DNA of 64,000 nucleotides from Eretmocerus hayati. Taxonomy: Eukaryota; Arthropoda; Insecta; Hymenoptera; Aphelinidae. Both the position numbers and the translations under genes were made by a program. The notes under the pieces are model-generated. The model was not told the origin of the DNA and did no database searches. It saw nothing but the letters and a program-made list of their open reading frames with translations. Shown piece by piece: positions 45,471-57,722 of the stretch. The stretch's first letter is position 1; each line of letters opens with the position of its first letter. The stretch lies in NCBI GenBank assembly GCA_029851415.1, contig CM056742.1:76126748-76190747 (forward strand), given 5' to 3'.

Positions 45471-46130
45471 TCAAATTAAGCTGTAACTCTGGATGGAGGT
45501 ACCCTGGGTAAGACAACACTTAGTGAATTGAATAAATAAAATGGGAAAGTTACTGGTGTGTATTTTTGAGTGCTCGTGGCTGTGTGATAAGAAAAAAATA
45601 ATTTTTGAAATTTCTAGGAAATTGAACTGAAAATTGAACCTTAACTATAATTTTTTCTTTTTTTTTCTTCTTGGAAAAATGAGATATCTTGGACCAGCAA
45701 TAAAAATCGCCAACTTGAAATCCGCGCGCGTAGCGCGCATCTCTAATTCTAGTCCGCCGCTATTCTTCTAGAACTGGCAAATCTCTCGAAATTACTCGCT
45801 GTGTATCGAAGTAATCGCTTCCCCTCCGTGAGGGGAGATCTCGATTCTTGCTGAATCGATACATTCTATATGCTCTGTGCATGCTTTCTGCTGGATATAC
45901 ATCGATACACCGGTGTATCGCTGTATTTGTGTGTTCGGAAGAAGGGGCTTACGAATCTTACGATATATCTATAGTAGCCAGTGTTCAGCTGACTTGCTGT
46001 TGCTTGCTGTCTCGCTTGCTGTAGATCGTGCATACGTGGTAGGAAGGTTGCGGGTTACGCAGGGTTGCGAGAGATGCGAATATTTTGTTCATATTAGTTT
46101 GATGCGAGTGGCTGTTTCGTAAAATATCGT
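45471..46130 (+). repeat. hairpin-repeat family, copy 2
   Basis: Order: GTAACTCTGGATGGAGGTAC, CCTGGGTAAGACAACACTTA, a T-rich tract, GAGATATCTTGGACCAGCAA, the palindrome GCGCGCGTAGCGCGC at 45,723, CTATTCTTCTAG, a CCCTCCGTGAGGG stem, GATTCTTGCTGAATC, and a long hairpin at 45,897-45,926. The hairpin arms differ from the other copies on both sides in a matching way (ATACATCGATACACC against GGTGTATCGCTGTAT). Non-coding by frame comparison across copies. Nature unknown: a structured RNA or a non-autonomous element are both possible. Confidence 0.8.
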
Positions 46131-49100
46131 GTTAAACTGTGATTTTTGATTTAATACACGTGTATGGACTTCAATGCCTGGATAATTAGATGAAGCTTTT
46201 GTCCATGATTGATGATGACAATTACCCTGGCCCAGTGGCCCAGCAATAGGTATTTACATCAGACAGTGCGCTTTTGGATATTTAATTGCTGGAGATGATG
46301 AGCTTATGGCTTGGGTGAAAGGTTCGGAGCGAATTTGTTGTGATTTTTGTGTCGAGTGAGATGTGGTGAGATGACATCCTTGTTGGAGTACTAATGTGCA
46401 TTTTGTCATTGTTAGTTCAGTGGTCCACTAGGTTCAACTTACACAAGGACATAGCATGAAAATAGCTGAGCACATAACACTGAAACAGCTGAGCTGCATT
46501 GCTCACATGTTAGACAAAAAGATTCAACAATGTTCAACAATACATGATCAGATGACTCTCTGCAGGGTACATAGTCCTTTGATGACTTGATCTGAACCCA
46601 GAAAATAGTAACCTGTTTCAAGCAACAGATTGAGACATTTCCAATATACTGAATTGGTTCCTGCAGAATTAGTTCATTTTTTATCAAACTTTCATTCAAG
46701 AAAGTTACATTTCCAATATTGGATACTGAATTGGTTCCTGTAGAATTAGTTCCTTTTTTGTCAAACTTTCATTCAAGAAAGTTGATTTGTGTATGAACAA
46801 GGATCATACTATGCAATTTGAATTTGAGTTCAATTAAGTCTGAAGAGATGATAGCCGAAATGAATTTTCTTATTGCAAAAGCTTACAGTGGGTCTACGTG
46901 TTACCACCGAATGAAATTGTTGAGGTACTAATTTGGATGCATCATCATTGGGTGTGATCAAGTTATGATTTTGAATTTGATTTGCAGGCTAATATAGTCC
47001 AAAGACAAGTATGTCGAAGTGGATTATTCCCATTCCAAGAGCTTACAATAGCCTCATGTGTTACTGCCATATAACACTTACAGGTGGTTACTTTAATGGA
47101 TTATCATTGGGTGGCTATCACCTTAAGATATTTAGCTATCATACTTATTTGAACAAGATTGCAAAATGTGAATATAGCAGGTATTTCATGACAGATGGAA
47201 GCCTATGAAATGTAGAATTCCATGCAGATATCTCATGACGGATAAATGTAGAATTCCATCTATTTTTTAAACAGATATCTCATGATGGTTGGAATCTTAT
47301 AAAATGTAGAATTCCATTTATTCTTGAATTAACAAGATTTCAATTTCTGATTATGAGAGTACCCATTTATTATTTATCAACTATTAAGATGTGAGAGTAA
47401 TCAGATTCATCATCATGAGAACATATTGCTTTCTCCGACTTGGATGTAACTCAAATAGAAAATTTGCTGACGATCAAGTGTAACAATTTTATGGAGAGTC
47501 ATCTGTACACATGGGTTACGCAATCTCAAGGTGCAGATAATCTTTGCGCTAGATCTTTGAGGTCTAGGGACAGTCAATTTCTGGAAATGAGCATATCCGA
47601 TGTCCCTTTGTGATATCAATTTGTGTCTAAATTTCTTGAATGCCTAATTGTTGGCTCATTAGTGTGCAAATTCATTTGAATGCCGAATTTTGGGCCGTGG
47701 CAGACTGAGTTAAACATTAGGCTGAGTTTTGGTTGATACAGAGTAGAGTGCTACTTTATCATCGAAAATTGAATGGTCTTCTTTCTCCAAGGTCTCAGAT
47801 ATGGAATCCATCCACAGCCCTAGATTTGTCATCGCGCAAGTCTGATTAATCCCAACTACTTATTATTCCTCATTCGAGATCATTATTTGGTGAATTTTGA
47901 TTCATACCAATAAAACATAGCTTACTCGCACTACATGCACTAAAACTGACATGATTTGAATAGCTTTAGATGTTCCATCTAATTAGATTGAAATGTTTCA
48001 TCTAAACAGATTTAAATTTTAAATGTGTTATGACTAAACGATGAAATGCCACCATACAACATATTCATTGGATTATGGAACTCTGGCATATCAGGGAGTA
48101 AATGGGAAACTTTCATAGAACAGAAAAAATTATACTTTGTCCAAGATTTTGCCAAGGGTACGCAGCTTCTCTTTTGATCCTTCAAGTAAACGAACAACTT
48201 GATTTTTGAGATGAAATATGTGATAACTGAGTTTCACAACTATCTTCTAATGAGGCTTTGGAACCAATTTGGGAATAAAATCCATATTTCATGTAAACTC
48301 GATGAATGTAATGAGAGTTGATTTAGCTGTGAGATCAAATTTGAGATAGATGGAAAGCACCGAATCTAAAATTTTTGGCCTGGATCAAAACAAAGATGGG
48401 AGGAATCTTATCTTCATCTCGATCAAATGATTTACAGATAATAAGACTCGCCTTAGCTCCCTAGGTACCGAACTCTATCAGATTTATGTATGTGATTTGT
48501 TCTGGGATAAGTCCTATATTTTACCGGGGTTGTGGATCAATAATAAAAAAAAAATTACACAATTTTTCACATTTTTGAGCTGCATAATATCACCAAGGAT
48601 ACTTTGAAAACTTCAAAGGAATAGAGCCATTGATTGAATGTGCTTGCATGTAACATTTTAGTGCTAAATGGCTATGCTATGATTCATAATTTAATTAAAA
48701 AATGCCACAAATGATATTTCACAAGGAATGCAGGACTGGACTTATTCATATCCCTGATACAGGAAAAATATGAGTATTTTATCAATCTTGATCAAGTGCA
48801 GCCTCAATTTGAAATGTATTTGGAAGAGAAATGTATAACGCCTGTTATGATCTAGAAGTTTTTACAGAAGTTTAATGATTATTCCGCGACATTCATTCCA
48901 TTTTCCGATGACGGTCAAGTGATGTCGCAAATTATTTGCCTTCATAGAATACATGAGTTCCCAAAATGAATTTTTGATATCGGAAATATTAAATATACAC
49001 TGCATCAAGTCTGAAACAAATGAACTGAAGATGTGGTTCAGACATAATGCTCATCCTAGATTATGTCACGTCCTTCAATTTTATTGCATAACTCGGATCA

Positions 49101-50329
49101 AAGATTTGACTGTGAGGCAGGAGAATATTCTTTTAAACATCAACTCCATGATATTAGGGAGTGATAAAAATCGTAATTGCGTAAGATCTACACGTGTTCT
49201 TACTCAATCTCCGATGACAGGGAATCAAACGATTCCGCGAATACCATTAGTACTCTCCAGATGAGAATTTGAAGAATGGTGCAATCGGTCTTGAAAACCA
49301 TAAAAATGATTGAAACCGTGAATACCGGGTCCATGATCGCCAAATCTGCCACATGCGTAGGTGCTCGAGGTGAGGATATTATTCACGAAAGATTCTTTCC
49401 AAAAACCTGGGAAAGCAATCATACCCGGGAGCATCCGACTCGGACTAGCAATTTTGTCGGAAAAGGTCAATCGCTAGAAAAGGTCGGAAGAATTTGCCGA
49501 CAAATATTCGGACTTTTATGTGGAAAAGTTTATGGAGATTCTAACAAAACCAAAACGGTATCCAAAAAACACTAATCTAAAATCATCAAGAGTACGAAAT
49601 TTTGATGGGATGAGGAGATTATTCCATAACTTAGCGTATTGTTATCTTCAATCTTATACCTTTGAAATGTACACAAACTCGAGTTCAATTATATGCAGTA
49701 TGAGTGCATCATTTCCAGCTAAAAATGAAAGTACTCTAGAATCCACATACTGCTCAAGATTGAACTACAACGCATAGGATAACTGTATAGGATAACTAGG
49801 ACCCACAATGAAAATTGCTCATGGAATTCTTCAACTCTTTTCAATATATGTACAGTGAAATTTTTCAACTCTTTTCAGAATCACACGAAATTTACACTAT
49901 CCACATACAAGAATTAGATTAAACTAGCATTCGGCATTAGTATGTTCCCAGATATTGCGTATGAGTGTCTTGCCAGAAATGAGATTATCCAAGAAACCAA
50001 GAATAGTCGCATGTTCGTGTTGGAAGAGAGATGACTGTTCTGAAATTTTATAGAGAATATTTCGATACCATATCATGGTAATGCAGCCAAAATCGAATAG
50101 AATTTACGCAGTATGAATGATTTAAATCTTGCCTAAAACGATGCAGGCATCCTAGGACGGTAACAAGCATTATTCTTTTACTTGGATGGTTCTTTCCCCG
50201 TTGAGCAAGATGTAGAAATTTTGAGTGAGCAGGCATATGTAATTTTGCAATTTGGTGAAACCTGAAGATATTTCCCATATCTTGCATGCCTCAAACTCAT
50301 TTTGATCATTACGTCATACTACTTGGTCC
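46131..50329. other. old segmental repeat DNA, no gene supported
   Basis: Contains phrases shared with 52 kb (AGCTTACAGTGGGTCTACG and AGCTTACAATAGCCTCATG against AGCTTATGGTGGNNNTACGAG). It also has a 60-70 bp tandem of CAGATATCTCATGA / ATGTAGAATTCCAT at 47,165-47,325. Near 49,860-50,000, TTTTCAGAATCACACGAAA and GAGTGTCTTGCCAGAAATGA match 63,213-63,325. Frames of 99-103 codons (48,953 and 49,276) have no recognised domain, and I do not call them. Confidence 0.5.
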
Positions 50330-50459
50330 AATGAGAGGTGCTACCCACCAGGTGGCGGCACTGTCGATCGCAAGGGTGGCCCATTGGAATAGCATTGGCC
50401 ACCCTTGCGATCGAGAGTGTCGCCACCTGGTGGTGGTGCGGCTGGTAGCACCGCTCATT
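50330..50459. repeat. GC-rich 130-bp hairpin with paired AGGTGGCG motifs
   Basis: AATGAGAGGTGCTACC at 50,330 pairs with the complement ending GGTAGCACCGCTCATT at 50,459. The arms also pair through CACCAGGTGGCGGCACT / GTGTCGCCACCTGGTG and CGATCGCAAGGGTGGCC / GGCCACCCTTGCGATCG, leaving a loop of about 15 bases. CCACCAGGTGGCGGC resembles the CTCF core motif, present once in each orientation. MITE, microRNA-like hairpin or insulator fragment are all possible. Confidence 0.75.
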
Positions 50460-50639
50460 CCCGACAGATTCCTGGGGGTTGATCTCCAGCAAAATATACC
50501 CTAGGTTTTATACCAAAACTCAAATAAAGTACTCAAGGTGAAACATCTAAGTTTTGGTATTAGAACTGAACATGTATTAACATCGACGAGAAGTAATGAT
50601 CTGCTCGAGAGATCGATTCACACATATTATTAGTCAAGA

Positions 50640-51600
50640 CTTTGATAATGGATCTCGAAAAATCCCAACCCTTGGATGATTTGAATCAAAAGATTTTCTA
50701 ACTGTGTACTCATTACCGATGATACCTCATAAGCGGATTTTAGAGACTTTTTCGTGACACTTATCCAGTTCTTAACGTTGAAACTTGGTCAAAATAGTTG
50801 TAATTTGACCTGAAACACAATACGATTAGTTCAAGTGAAATCTTGAACTCCCTGAGTATCTTGATATATTTTGAACAGTGGAATAAAGATAATATGATCA
50901 AATGTCTGATGGTTTCGGTGATTCAAAGCTGTGACTCGGAATGAAGATAGCCTGGGTAAGACACCACTAAGGAAGTTTAAAAGAGAAAATGGGGAAGTGA
51001 CTGGTGGGTATTTTTCAGTTATCGTGACTGTGTGATAAGAAACAACTCATTTCTGGTAATGTCTAGGAGATTGAACTAAAAATTGAACCTCAGCTATGAA
51101 TTTTTTTTTGTTTTTTTTCATCGGATATCTTGGACCAGCAATAAAAATCGCCAACTTAAAATCCGCGCGCGTAGCGCGCATCTCTGAGTCTAGTCCGCCG
51201 CTATTCTTCTAGGATGGCAATTTCGCTCGAATCGTATCGCTGATCTCGTTTGGTCGAATTCTCGTTCTCCCTCCGTGAGGGGAAATGTCTCGATGCTGGC
51301 TGAATCGATTCATCCTATATATCCTATATATATGCTCTGTATGAACGCCGTCTATTCGATCTGCTGGATACACCGATACACCGGGTTAATGGTGTATTGG
51401 TGTGTCTGGAAGAAGGGGAATAGATAGATGGATACTATATATATCGCTGGCGATATAAGAACAGCAGCATGCAGCCCATGCAGCCGATGGTGGCTAGCAG
51501 AACAGATTTTGCCACTTTAACCTTTTCGGATGTTTTATGTCTCGGATATTCAAATCGCGACGCTGCTTATTTATGATATGGGTGCTTGATATATGTGATG
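50640..51600 (+). repeat. hairpin-repeat family, copy 3
   Basis: Leader 50,690-50,970 contains CACTTATCCAGTTCTT, GGTTTCGGTGATTCAAAGCT and GCCTGGGTAAGACACCACTA. Then come a T-rich tract, GATATCTTGGACCAGCAATA, GCGCGCGTAGCGCGC at 51,163, CTATTCTTCTAG, CCCTCCGTGAGGGG, a GATGCTGGCTGAATC stem, and the long hairpin (51,368-51,382 with 51,391-51,405, loop GGGTTAAT). It ends with GCAGAACAGATTTTGCCA and TTTTCGGATGTTTTATGTCT. Same order as copies 2 and 4. Confidence 0.82.
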
Positions 51601-51889
51601 ATTCTGTGTCTCAGTTTTCAGATTTCCCGTGATTCCCTGTTACCACTGTTTCAGAAGAGTTTAACCTCCTCGGGCGCTAGAATGGTCACATCTCGGACTC
51701 GCGACGCCTCTCAATTTGAGAGTCTCAAGTTTGTCAGTGCTGTTATTTGTATGTGAATATGTGTCTCAAGTTTCCAGATTCTTCATGATTTCCTGATATC
51801 GATAATTCTGAGTTAGTACGAATATTTGACATGATTCTTGACTGTCAAATTGTGACTGTGTGAATAGTGCCAATCAGCTTTTATTATCA

Positions 51890-52530
51890 CAGGGGTGGTG
51901 AGACTCAAGATTTTCAGATCCTTCTTTTCTAAGATAATAGTTTGAATAGTAGTTCTTATTCTCTGTAACTGGTCAAGATTTTCAGATCAATAGATCCTTC
52001 TTTTCTAAGATAATAGTTTGAATAGTAGTTCTTATTCTCTGTAACTGGATTCCCAGTTCAGTACAGAACTATTTATATCACCCAAAGCTTATGGTGGCCT
52101 TACGAGTCATACCAAATGATATCGTGTGATGGTTACTTGGGTGGATTACTGATATTGGATGGAGTTTTGAAGTTTTATTTTGTGTAACTGGATTTGTTCA
52201 TATCATCTAAAGCTTATGGTGGAGCTACGAGTTACTACCAAATGATACCATATGATGTTTACTTGGGTAGCTTATTGATATCGGATAGAGGTTTGGAGTC
52301 TTGATGTGTTGTTACAATACACTGCCATTGAGTTCATTGCTTCCATCTTTGCAGTTCAGTATAGTCTCAAAAGACTATTGATAAAGTGGACTATCTATAT
52401 CACAAAAAGTTAATGGTGGCCTTACGAGTTAATAATGGTGACCTTATGACATCGCGTGGAGGTTACTTAGGTGGATTACTAATATTGGACAGAGGTTTGA
52501 AGTCTGGATGTGTTTTTACAATGCACTGCC
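51890..52530. repeat. tandem duplications downstream of copy 3
   Basis: A 76-bp unit (AAGATTTTCAGATC, then CCTTCTTTTCTAAGATAATA and TTCTTATTCTCTGTAACTGG) is duplicated almost exactly at about 51,903-52,050. Then a unit of 125-225 bp with AAGCTTATGGTGGCCTTACG, GTTACTTGGGTGGATTACTG and GGATAGAGGTTTGGAGTCTT occurs three times between 52,080 and 52,510. Non-coding. Confidence 0.75.
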
Positions 52531-54757
52531 ATTGTATTTTACTTTAGTCCAGTTCATTGCTTTTACCTCAGACTTGAGATCATCACTAAGTCTTCAAGTA
52601 CGCCTGCCAGTTTGCTAAATGACAGGATAACTTGGTGCAACTTGAGTGAATATTGAAAGCGATTTGGAGATGGCTAACATGCAATGATTTGATATCTCGA
52701 ATAAAAGTAGGGCTGAGATGAACCAATCCCTTAGGCTTTCAAAATATGTCAAGTCCATTCTAAATTTCTCAGATTATAGCACTGACTATTATATCATAAC
52801 ATTCATGATTATCCCAACACCAACTTTCTACTCCACAAGAGTATATTGTCTTGGTACGCAACCGACTTCAATTTTTTATTTCAATTCTGCCCAAATGGTA
52901 TGAAACGCCCAAAGTAAGACATTCGATGGTCGTGATTATTCGCACAAATTCGCATGAAACGTTTGAGACAAAGCCCTCATCCCTAGGCGAATTGGACATT
53001 TTTTGGACTAAGAAGTTCCTAGAACTATGTTTTTTCCATCAGGGTTTGCCGTATTCCTTGGGTTCCAAAAATCTAGAATATGCTATTGCTTCAGAGAGAA
53101 ACCATGAATAGTTCATTGAGCTCATGTCGGATTATTCTTTGGAAAATTGAATATTCAGAGTTATCTCAAATTCCTTAGTTGTATACTCCTTGATTCAGTT
53201 ACTATAATGAATTCAAAATCGGTGGGCTCTTCCAAATGTGGTGTCTCAAATCATAATCTCCTTGACTCATTCTAAATATAAGGTTTATGAGAGCACCTAT
53301 CCATCAAAGCTATGTCCTTTGTATGATCTTGGCCATTTTCATATCAAAATTCTACTCGACCAGAAAGTCATGGCTGTTGTACATAAAGAATACTAATTTT
53401 TGAACTGCGCTACTTCATGATGCATAATAAAGTCTCCAAATTTGAAGTATTTGATTACAAATATTCCTAGGGAACACGCTAGAATAAATACTCTATTCTC
53501 TTACATACTTTGATTCTCCTTTTTATCTGAATGTCGCGGAATTTGATCCCACTCAATTTAATACAACTGTAATGAAAATTCTTGTAAACTAATATCGAAA
53601 TAGAGAGTTACATAGAGAGATATATGAACACATGGTACATACATTAAATTTTGAGGGCTTACAATCAATTTGACCCAAGTCCATAGAGTTTAGATTTCGA
53701 CGCTTACTGGACACTAAAATACCCATTCTCTCCTCCAAACTTGCCGATTGAGACAAATATGTGGACTTTGAGTTTTGGAATAATCTTTTTCTTAGACTTC
53801 ACAATCAATTCATATTCCAAATCACACTTGGTGAATGTAGTGAGATTCCATCAAATATTGATATCAATTTGGAGATGAGAAACACGCAACGATTTGTCAA
53901 AATCTCAAGTCAAATCCGACTTGGGAGCGATCAATTCTTGATTAAATTGCATACTAGATTCAAAATTCATAAAGCAAACTATCCATCCAAGCACTGTCTC
54001 CTCTATGATTACAATGATTACTCTGTTATCCACTTTCTATTCTACAAGAGTATCATTGGTGAAATCAATTCAATAGTTCAAACGTCTCAAATTTACTAAC
54101 ATGTTCTGAACTTCTAAAAGTTAGAGTCATTGATGACATATATTTGAATGAAGAATATGAGATTGAAAATCCTAATCTTATGTCAATTCGCATACTTATG
54201 GGCTTCTTATCTAAAATTGCTGAATGATTCCTTGGGTGCTCAACATTTTTAAGAACAGATCCTATTGAGTAAGGATAAGTAGGCATGCTGATCTCATAAG
54301 ATCGATGTATATGAAGCTTAGATACGAGTGGGATGTGGAACATGCGAATAATATAAAAATAAACTCATCACTTGACCACGTACGATAAAGCAGATAAACC
54401 GATCGCAATGTTATGTTGAGTAATCTGTCCACATTTTCAACTCCCAACTATACATGGGAATTCTGAATTTTTGATTGAAGAGGGTTTAAATAATTCCAAG
54501 AAGAATAAGACAATTGCTCAGAGAAAAACATTTGACTGATTTACGATGCATTCGAGTCACATTTTAGAATCCTTTTTAGGTCTCAGAGTTTTGAACAGTA
54601 AATGGATATTTATTTGAACTTTGAATCAAGATCTTGATGTTAACCAACCAGGCGAAAAATTTCAGATAATGGATCGGTTTAAACCCACCAATCTGATTGT
54701 AGATGCAATATTAGGACACGTGCCTGCACAGGACAAGAAATCCTGCCCCATTTTTGG
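52531..54757. other. intergenic, nothing convincing
   Basis: AT-rich without recognised genes. The 112-codon frame at 53,761-54,099 and the 92-codon minus-strand frame at 54,065-54,343 have no domain I recognise. Confidence 0.45.
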
Positions 54758-55080
54758 GAATACACAATTATTTACTTTTCGAGACTGATAGCGACTTTTC
54801 CGAAAGTTTGACTGGAAAAGTTCCATTAATCGCAAGGATTGTTGTATGGATCGGAAAACCTTGATGCCGATGATGGAATACAATCAAATACATATAAAAT
54901 TGTAGCTATACAGAGGAGATGGGCTGAATATTCATTAAACAATGTTTTGCGAAAAATACGTCTTCTTGAAGATGATTACTTTACTACTCTTGCTGAGAAA
55001 TTTCCTGAAAGTACTGTTTTGAAATATTAAACACGATCCGATTAGTTCCTGGATCGACGGTATTCGAGAGTGGTGCTGGG
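54758..55080. other. paralogous empty site for the CACTA insertion
   Basis: ATACACAATTATTTACT (54,760) matches TTACACAATTATTTACT at 33,957, just left of the transposon. GATAGCGACTTTTCCGAAAG continues directly into CATTAATCGCAAGGATTGTT, which matches the DNA just right of the transposon (43,702 onward). The join corresponds to 33,990/43,704 with one CA removed. The unit then continues in parallel with 43,733-43,930 (GAGAGTGGTGCTGGGATGG against GAGAGTGGTGTTTCATTCC). So the transposon entered one copy of an older duplicated segment. Confidence 0.8.
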
Positions 55081-55460
55081 ATGGTTTTTTTCGAAAATGT
55101 TATCAGTACCTGACTTTTCTAGGGTTTGAAAGGTGATTTAGGAATTTGAAATTGTCAGATTCCTGAATTGTATAATACCGTACAATATTGCAACTCGAAC
55201 CTGACACTGTAAAGAATTTTCAAACAATCAGTTTTTTATTGTGATTCCTTCAATCTTAATCCTTTTTATGGGGATCCTGATATATAAACTAAAATAAATC
55301 AGTAAAACATAGCTACCTAATTGAATGAGATTTTTTATTAGAATTTCGGGGTATTTTGTCGACCACTATAATTTGATTCGATACCTCAATAAGGTTTTCC
55401 CAATGCGATGCCTCCGAATTTTTCGAAGACGATAAAGAGGATAGCTTTTCAGTGAATTAG

Positions 55461-55779
55461 CTATTTGATCCCCCCCCCCACCCCACCCTCCAATAGGTGT
55501 AGCTTCATGATATGAATTTCAGTTGGATCTAATATCAAGAAAATTGAACCTGTTTTAGCATGATAGTAGGGAAGAGCGTAGATATATAAATGCTTTGTCC
55601 ATGAAATACAACTATTATTCGGCGGATCTGTATACAGAAAATTGATCACGAGATAGAATCGAAGATCGAGGAATCTCAACCCTTGGATAAAAATTGCTGA
55701 CTTGAAATCCGCGCGCGTAGTGCGCATCTCCAAGTCTTGCAATGAAAATTGCCAACTTGAGATCCAGACATTTATCTAC
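55461..55779. repeat. short GCGCGCGTAGTGCGC fragment of the hairpin-repeat family
   Basis: AATTGCTGACTTGAAATCC then GCGCGCGTAGTGCGCATCTC (55,709) repeats the start of the module seen in full 410 bp further on, with AAAATTGCCAACTTGAGATC again at 55,746. It is truncated right after the palindrome. The 5' side holds a C-rich run (55,470-55,492). Confidence 0.65.
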
Positions 55780-56530
55780 TAAACGATCAGTTCGAGTGGA
55801 ATCTTGGACTCCCTCCGTGTTTGGATTTTTTGAACAGTATAATGACGATAATCAAACGTTAGATGGTTTCGGTGATTCAAAACTGTAACTCGGAATGAAT
55901 ATACCCTGGTCACGACAACACTTAGTGAGTGTATATAGAAAATAGGAAAGTGACTGGTGTGTATTTTTAAATGCTATTGGGTGTGTGACGAGAAAGAACT
56001 AATTCTTGGGAATTTCTAGGAAATTGAACTGAAAATTGAACCTCAACTATGATTTTTTTTTTCTTTTTTTTTTTAATGAGATATCTTGGACCAGCAATAG
56101 AAATCGCCAACTTGAAATCCGCGCGCGTAGCGCGCATCTCTGAGTCTAGTCCGCTCTTATGACTCTTGGACGTGGATTTCGCTCGAATCGTATCGCCGAT
56201 CTCGTTTGTGTATCGAACTTATCGCTGGCCTGCCCATGGGGATGTCTCGATTCTTGCTGAATCGATTCGTTGTTCTTGCTCTGTGCGCGCCTTCGCCTGG
56301 GCACACCGATACACCGGGTCATCGATGTATTGGTGTGTCTGGAAGAAGGGGCATGGTAGATTCTGCATAGGCGCTGGCGATATACAGCTGTATACAGCTA
56401 TACAGCATGATACAGCATGCAGCTGACGGTAGCAGAATGGATTTTGCCATTCTAACCTTTTCGGATGTTTTACGTTTTGGATACCCTATATAATTGCGAT
56501 GCTGTTCGTGTTTTCCGGTGCGTTCGACAT
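55780..56530 (+). repeat. hairpin-repeat family, copy 4
   Basis: Leader GATCAGTTCGAGTGGAATCT, GGTTTCGGTGATTCAAAACT and TACCCTGGTCACGACAACAC. Then a T-rich tract, GAGATATCTTGGACCAGCAA and GCGCGCGTAGCGCGC at 56,119. The GATTCTTGCTGAATC stem and the long hairpin follow (56,302-56,315 with 56,324-56,337), then AAGAAGGGGCAT and TTTTCGGATGTTTTACGTTT. The 86-codon frame at 56,166 shares a stretch with the 30-kb copy, but an indel changes frame before the hairpin. Confidence 0.82.
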
Positions 56531-56902
56531 GTGATGATTTTATGTCTCAGTTGCCAGATTTCCCGTGATTTCTTGCTATACAGCTTTCTTTCAGATTCTA
56601 ACTATTGAATTATGGATTTGTGTATGGTGCTACTCGGCAGGCAGATAGATGCGAATCTGTCTAAATCTGTGTAAATAGTGCATATGTGATGTGTGACATT
56701 GTGCCTCAAGCCTCAACGAGAATTTTGGCAAAATTCCTTTCACAGGTTCCATCGTCATGCTGGAGACTTCATCTCAATTTAGGGAAGAAAATTGTGTTGT
56801 GAGCCAGCTCAAAAAGGTTTTGGAGACTCTATGGGAAGAGTTCTTGGTCTCGATGATGCTGGAAACAAACAGATTTTACTTCACCATCCTTCATCAAGAG
56901 TT

Positions 56903-57722
56903 AGGCATGTATTTGGCGTAAAGTTAAAAATTCATTGCTCTGCCATAATCTCAATCCATTCATATCTAACATTCAATAGGTTTATTCATTCTCCATGAAT
57001 ATAATCCATCTTCTTCATACAAAAAATGTGAAACCATGAGCAGAAAGTCTAGATGATGACAGTCATTTTTGAGAGAGTATGATACTCATTGTCAGTCATA
57101 GCGTCGTGCTTGGGTTCTTGCCACAATTGTGCCTTGAGATTTCATTGTGCTTCATTCTGTCATTCTGGTATAATTTATCTGAATGTGAAATAACATCAAA
57201 ATCATAGAACATTGTATCTCGAGGCAAAATTGTGGCGAGAATCCGAGCATGCTATGACTGAGTTTCATACTATCGTAGAAAATAACTTCAATCATCAGAC
57301 TTTCCGCTCAGAGTTTCATCACACTCTCTCAATAAAGGAGATGAATTAGATTCATACAGAATATATAAACCTTATGATTCTTAGGGATGACTGGATTCAG
57401 ATTACAGCAGAGCAATGAGATTTTGACTTTACGCCAAATTCATGTCCAACTTTTAAAGGATGGTAAAGTAAAATTGGTTGTATCTCAAGGCAAAATTGTA
57501 GTAAAAATCTAAGCATGCTATGACTGAGTTCCATACTCTCGTAGAAAATAACTTTAATCATCAGAGTTTGCGCTCAGAGTTTCATCACACTCTCTCAATA
57601 AAGGAGATGGATGAGATTTATGAAGAATAGATAGACCTCATGAATCTTGGAGATTTTAGGGATGAATGGATCCAAATTGTAGTAGAGAAATGGGATTATC
57701 ACTTTACGCCAAATTCATGCCC
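56903..57722. repeat. three copies of a ~250-bp unit, one inverted and two direct
   Basis: Direct copies start at 57,213 and 57,479 (TGTATCTCNAGGCAAAATTG; offset 266) and run through GCATGCTATGACTGAGTT, TCAGAGTTTCATCACACTCT, CTCAATAAAGGAGATG and ACTTTACGCCAAATTCATG. The complement of about 56,903-57,150 carries the same order (ATCTCAAGGCACAATTGTGG, GCTATGACTGACAATGAG, ACTTTACGCCAAATACATG). The inverted and first direct copies face each other across about 55 bp, so the pair can fold into a long hairpin. Confidence 0.8.

Noticed and set aside
48953..49575. Two overlapping 99-103 codon plus-strand frames
   Set aside because: No domain recognised, no splice continuation seen, and the region belongs to old duplicated non-coding DNA.
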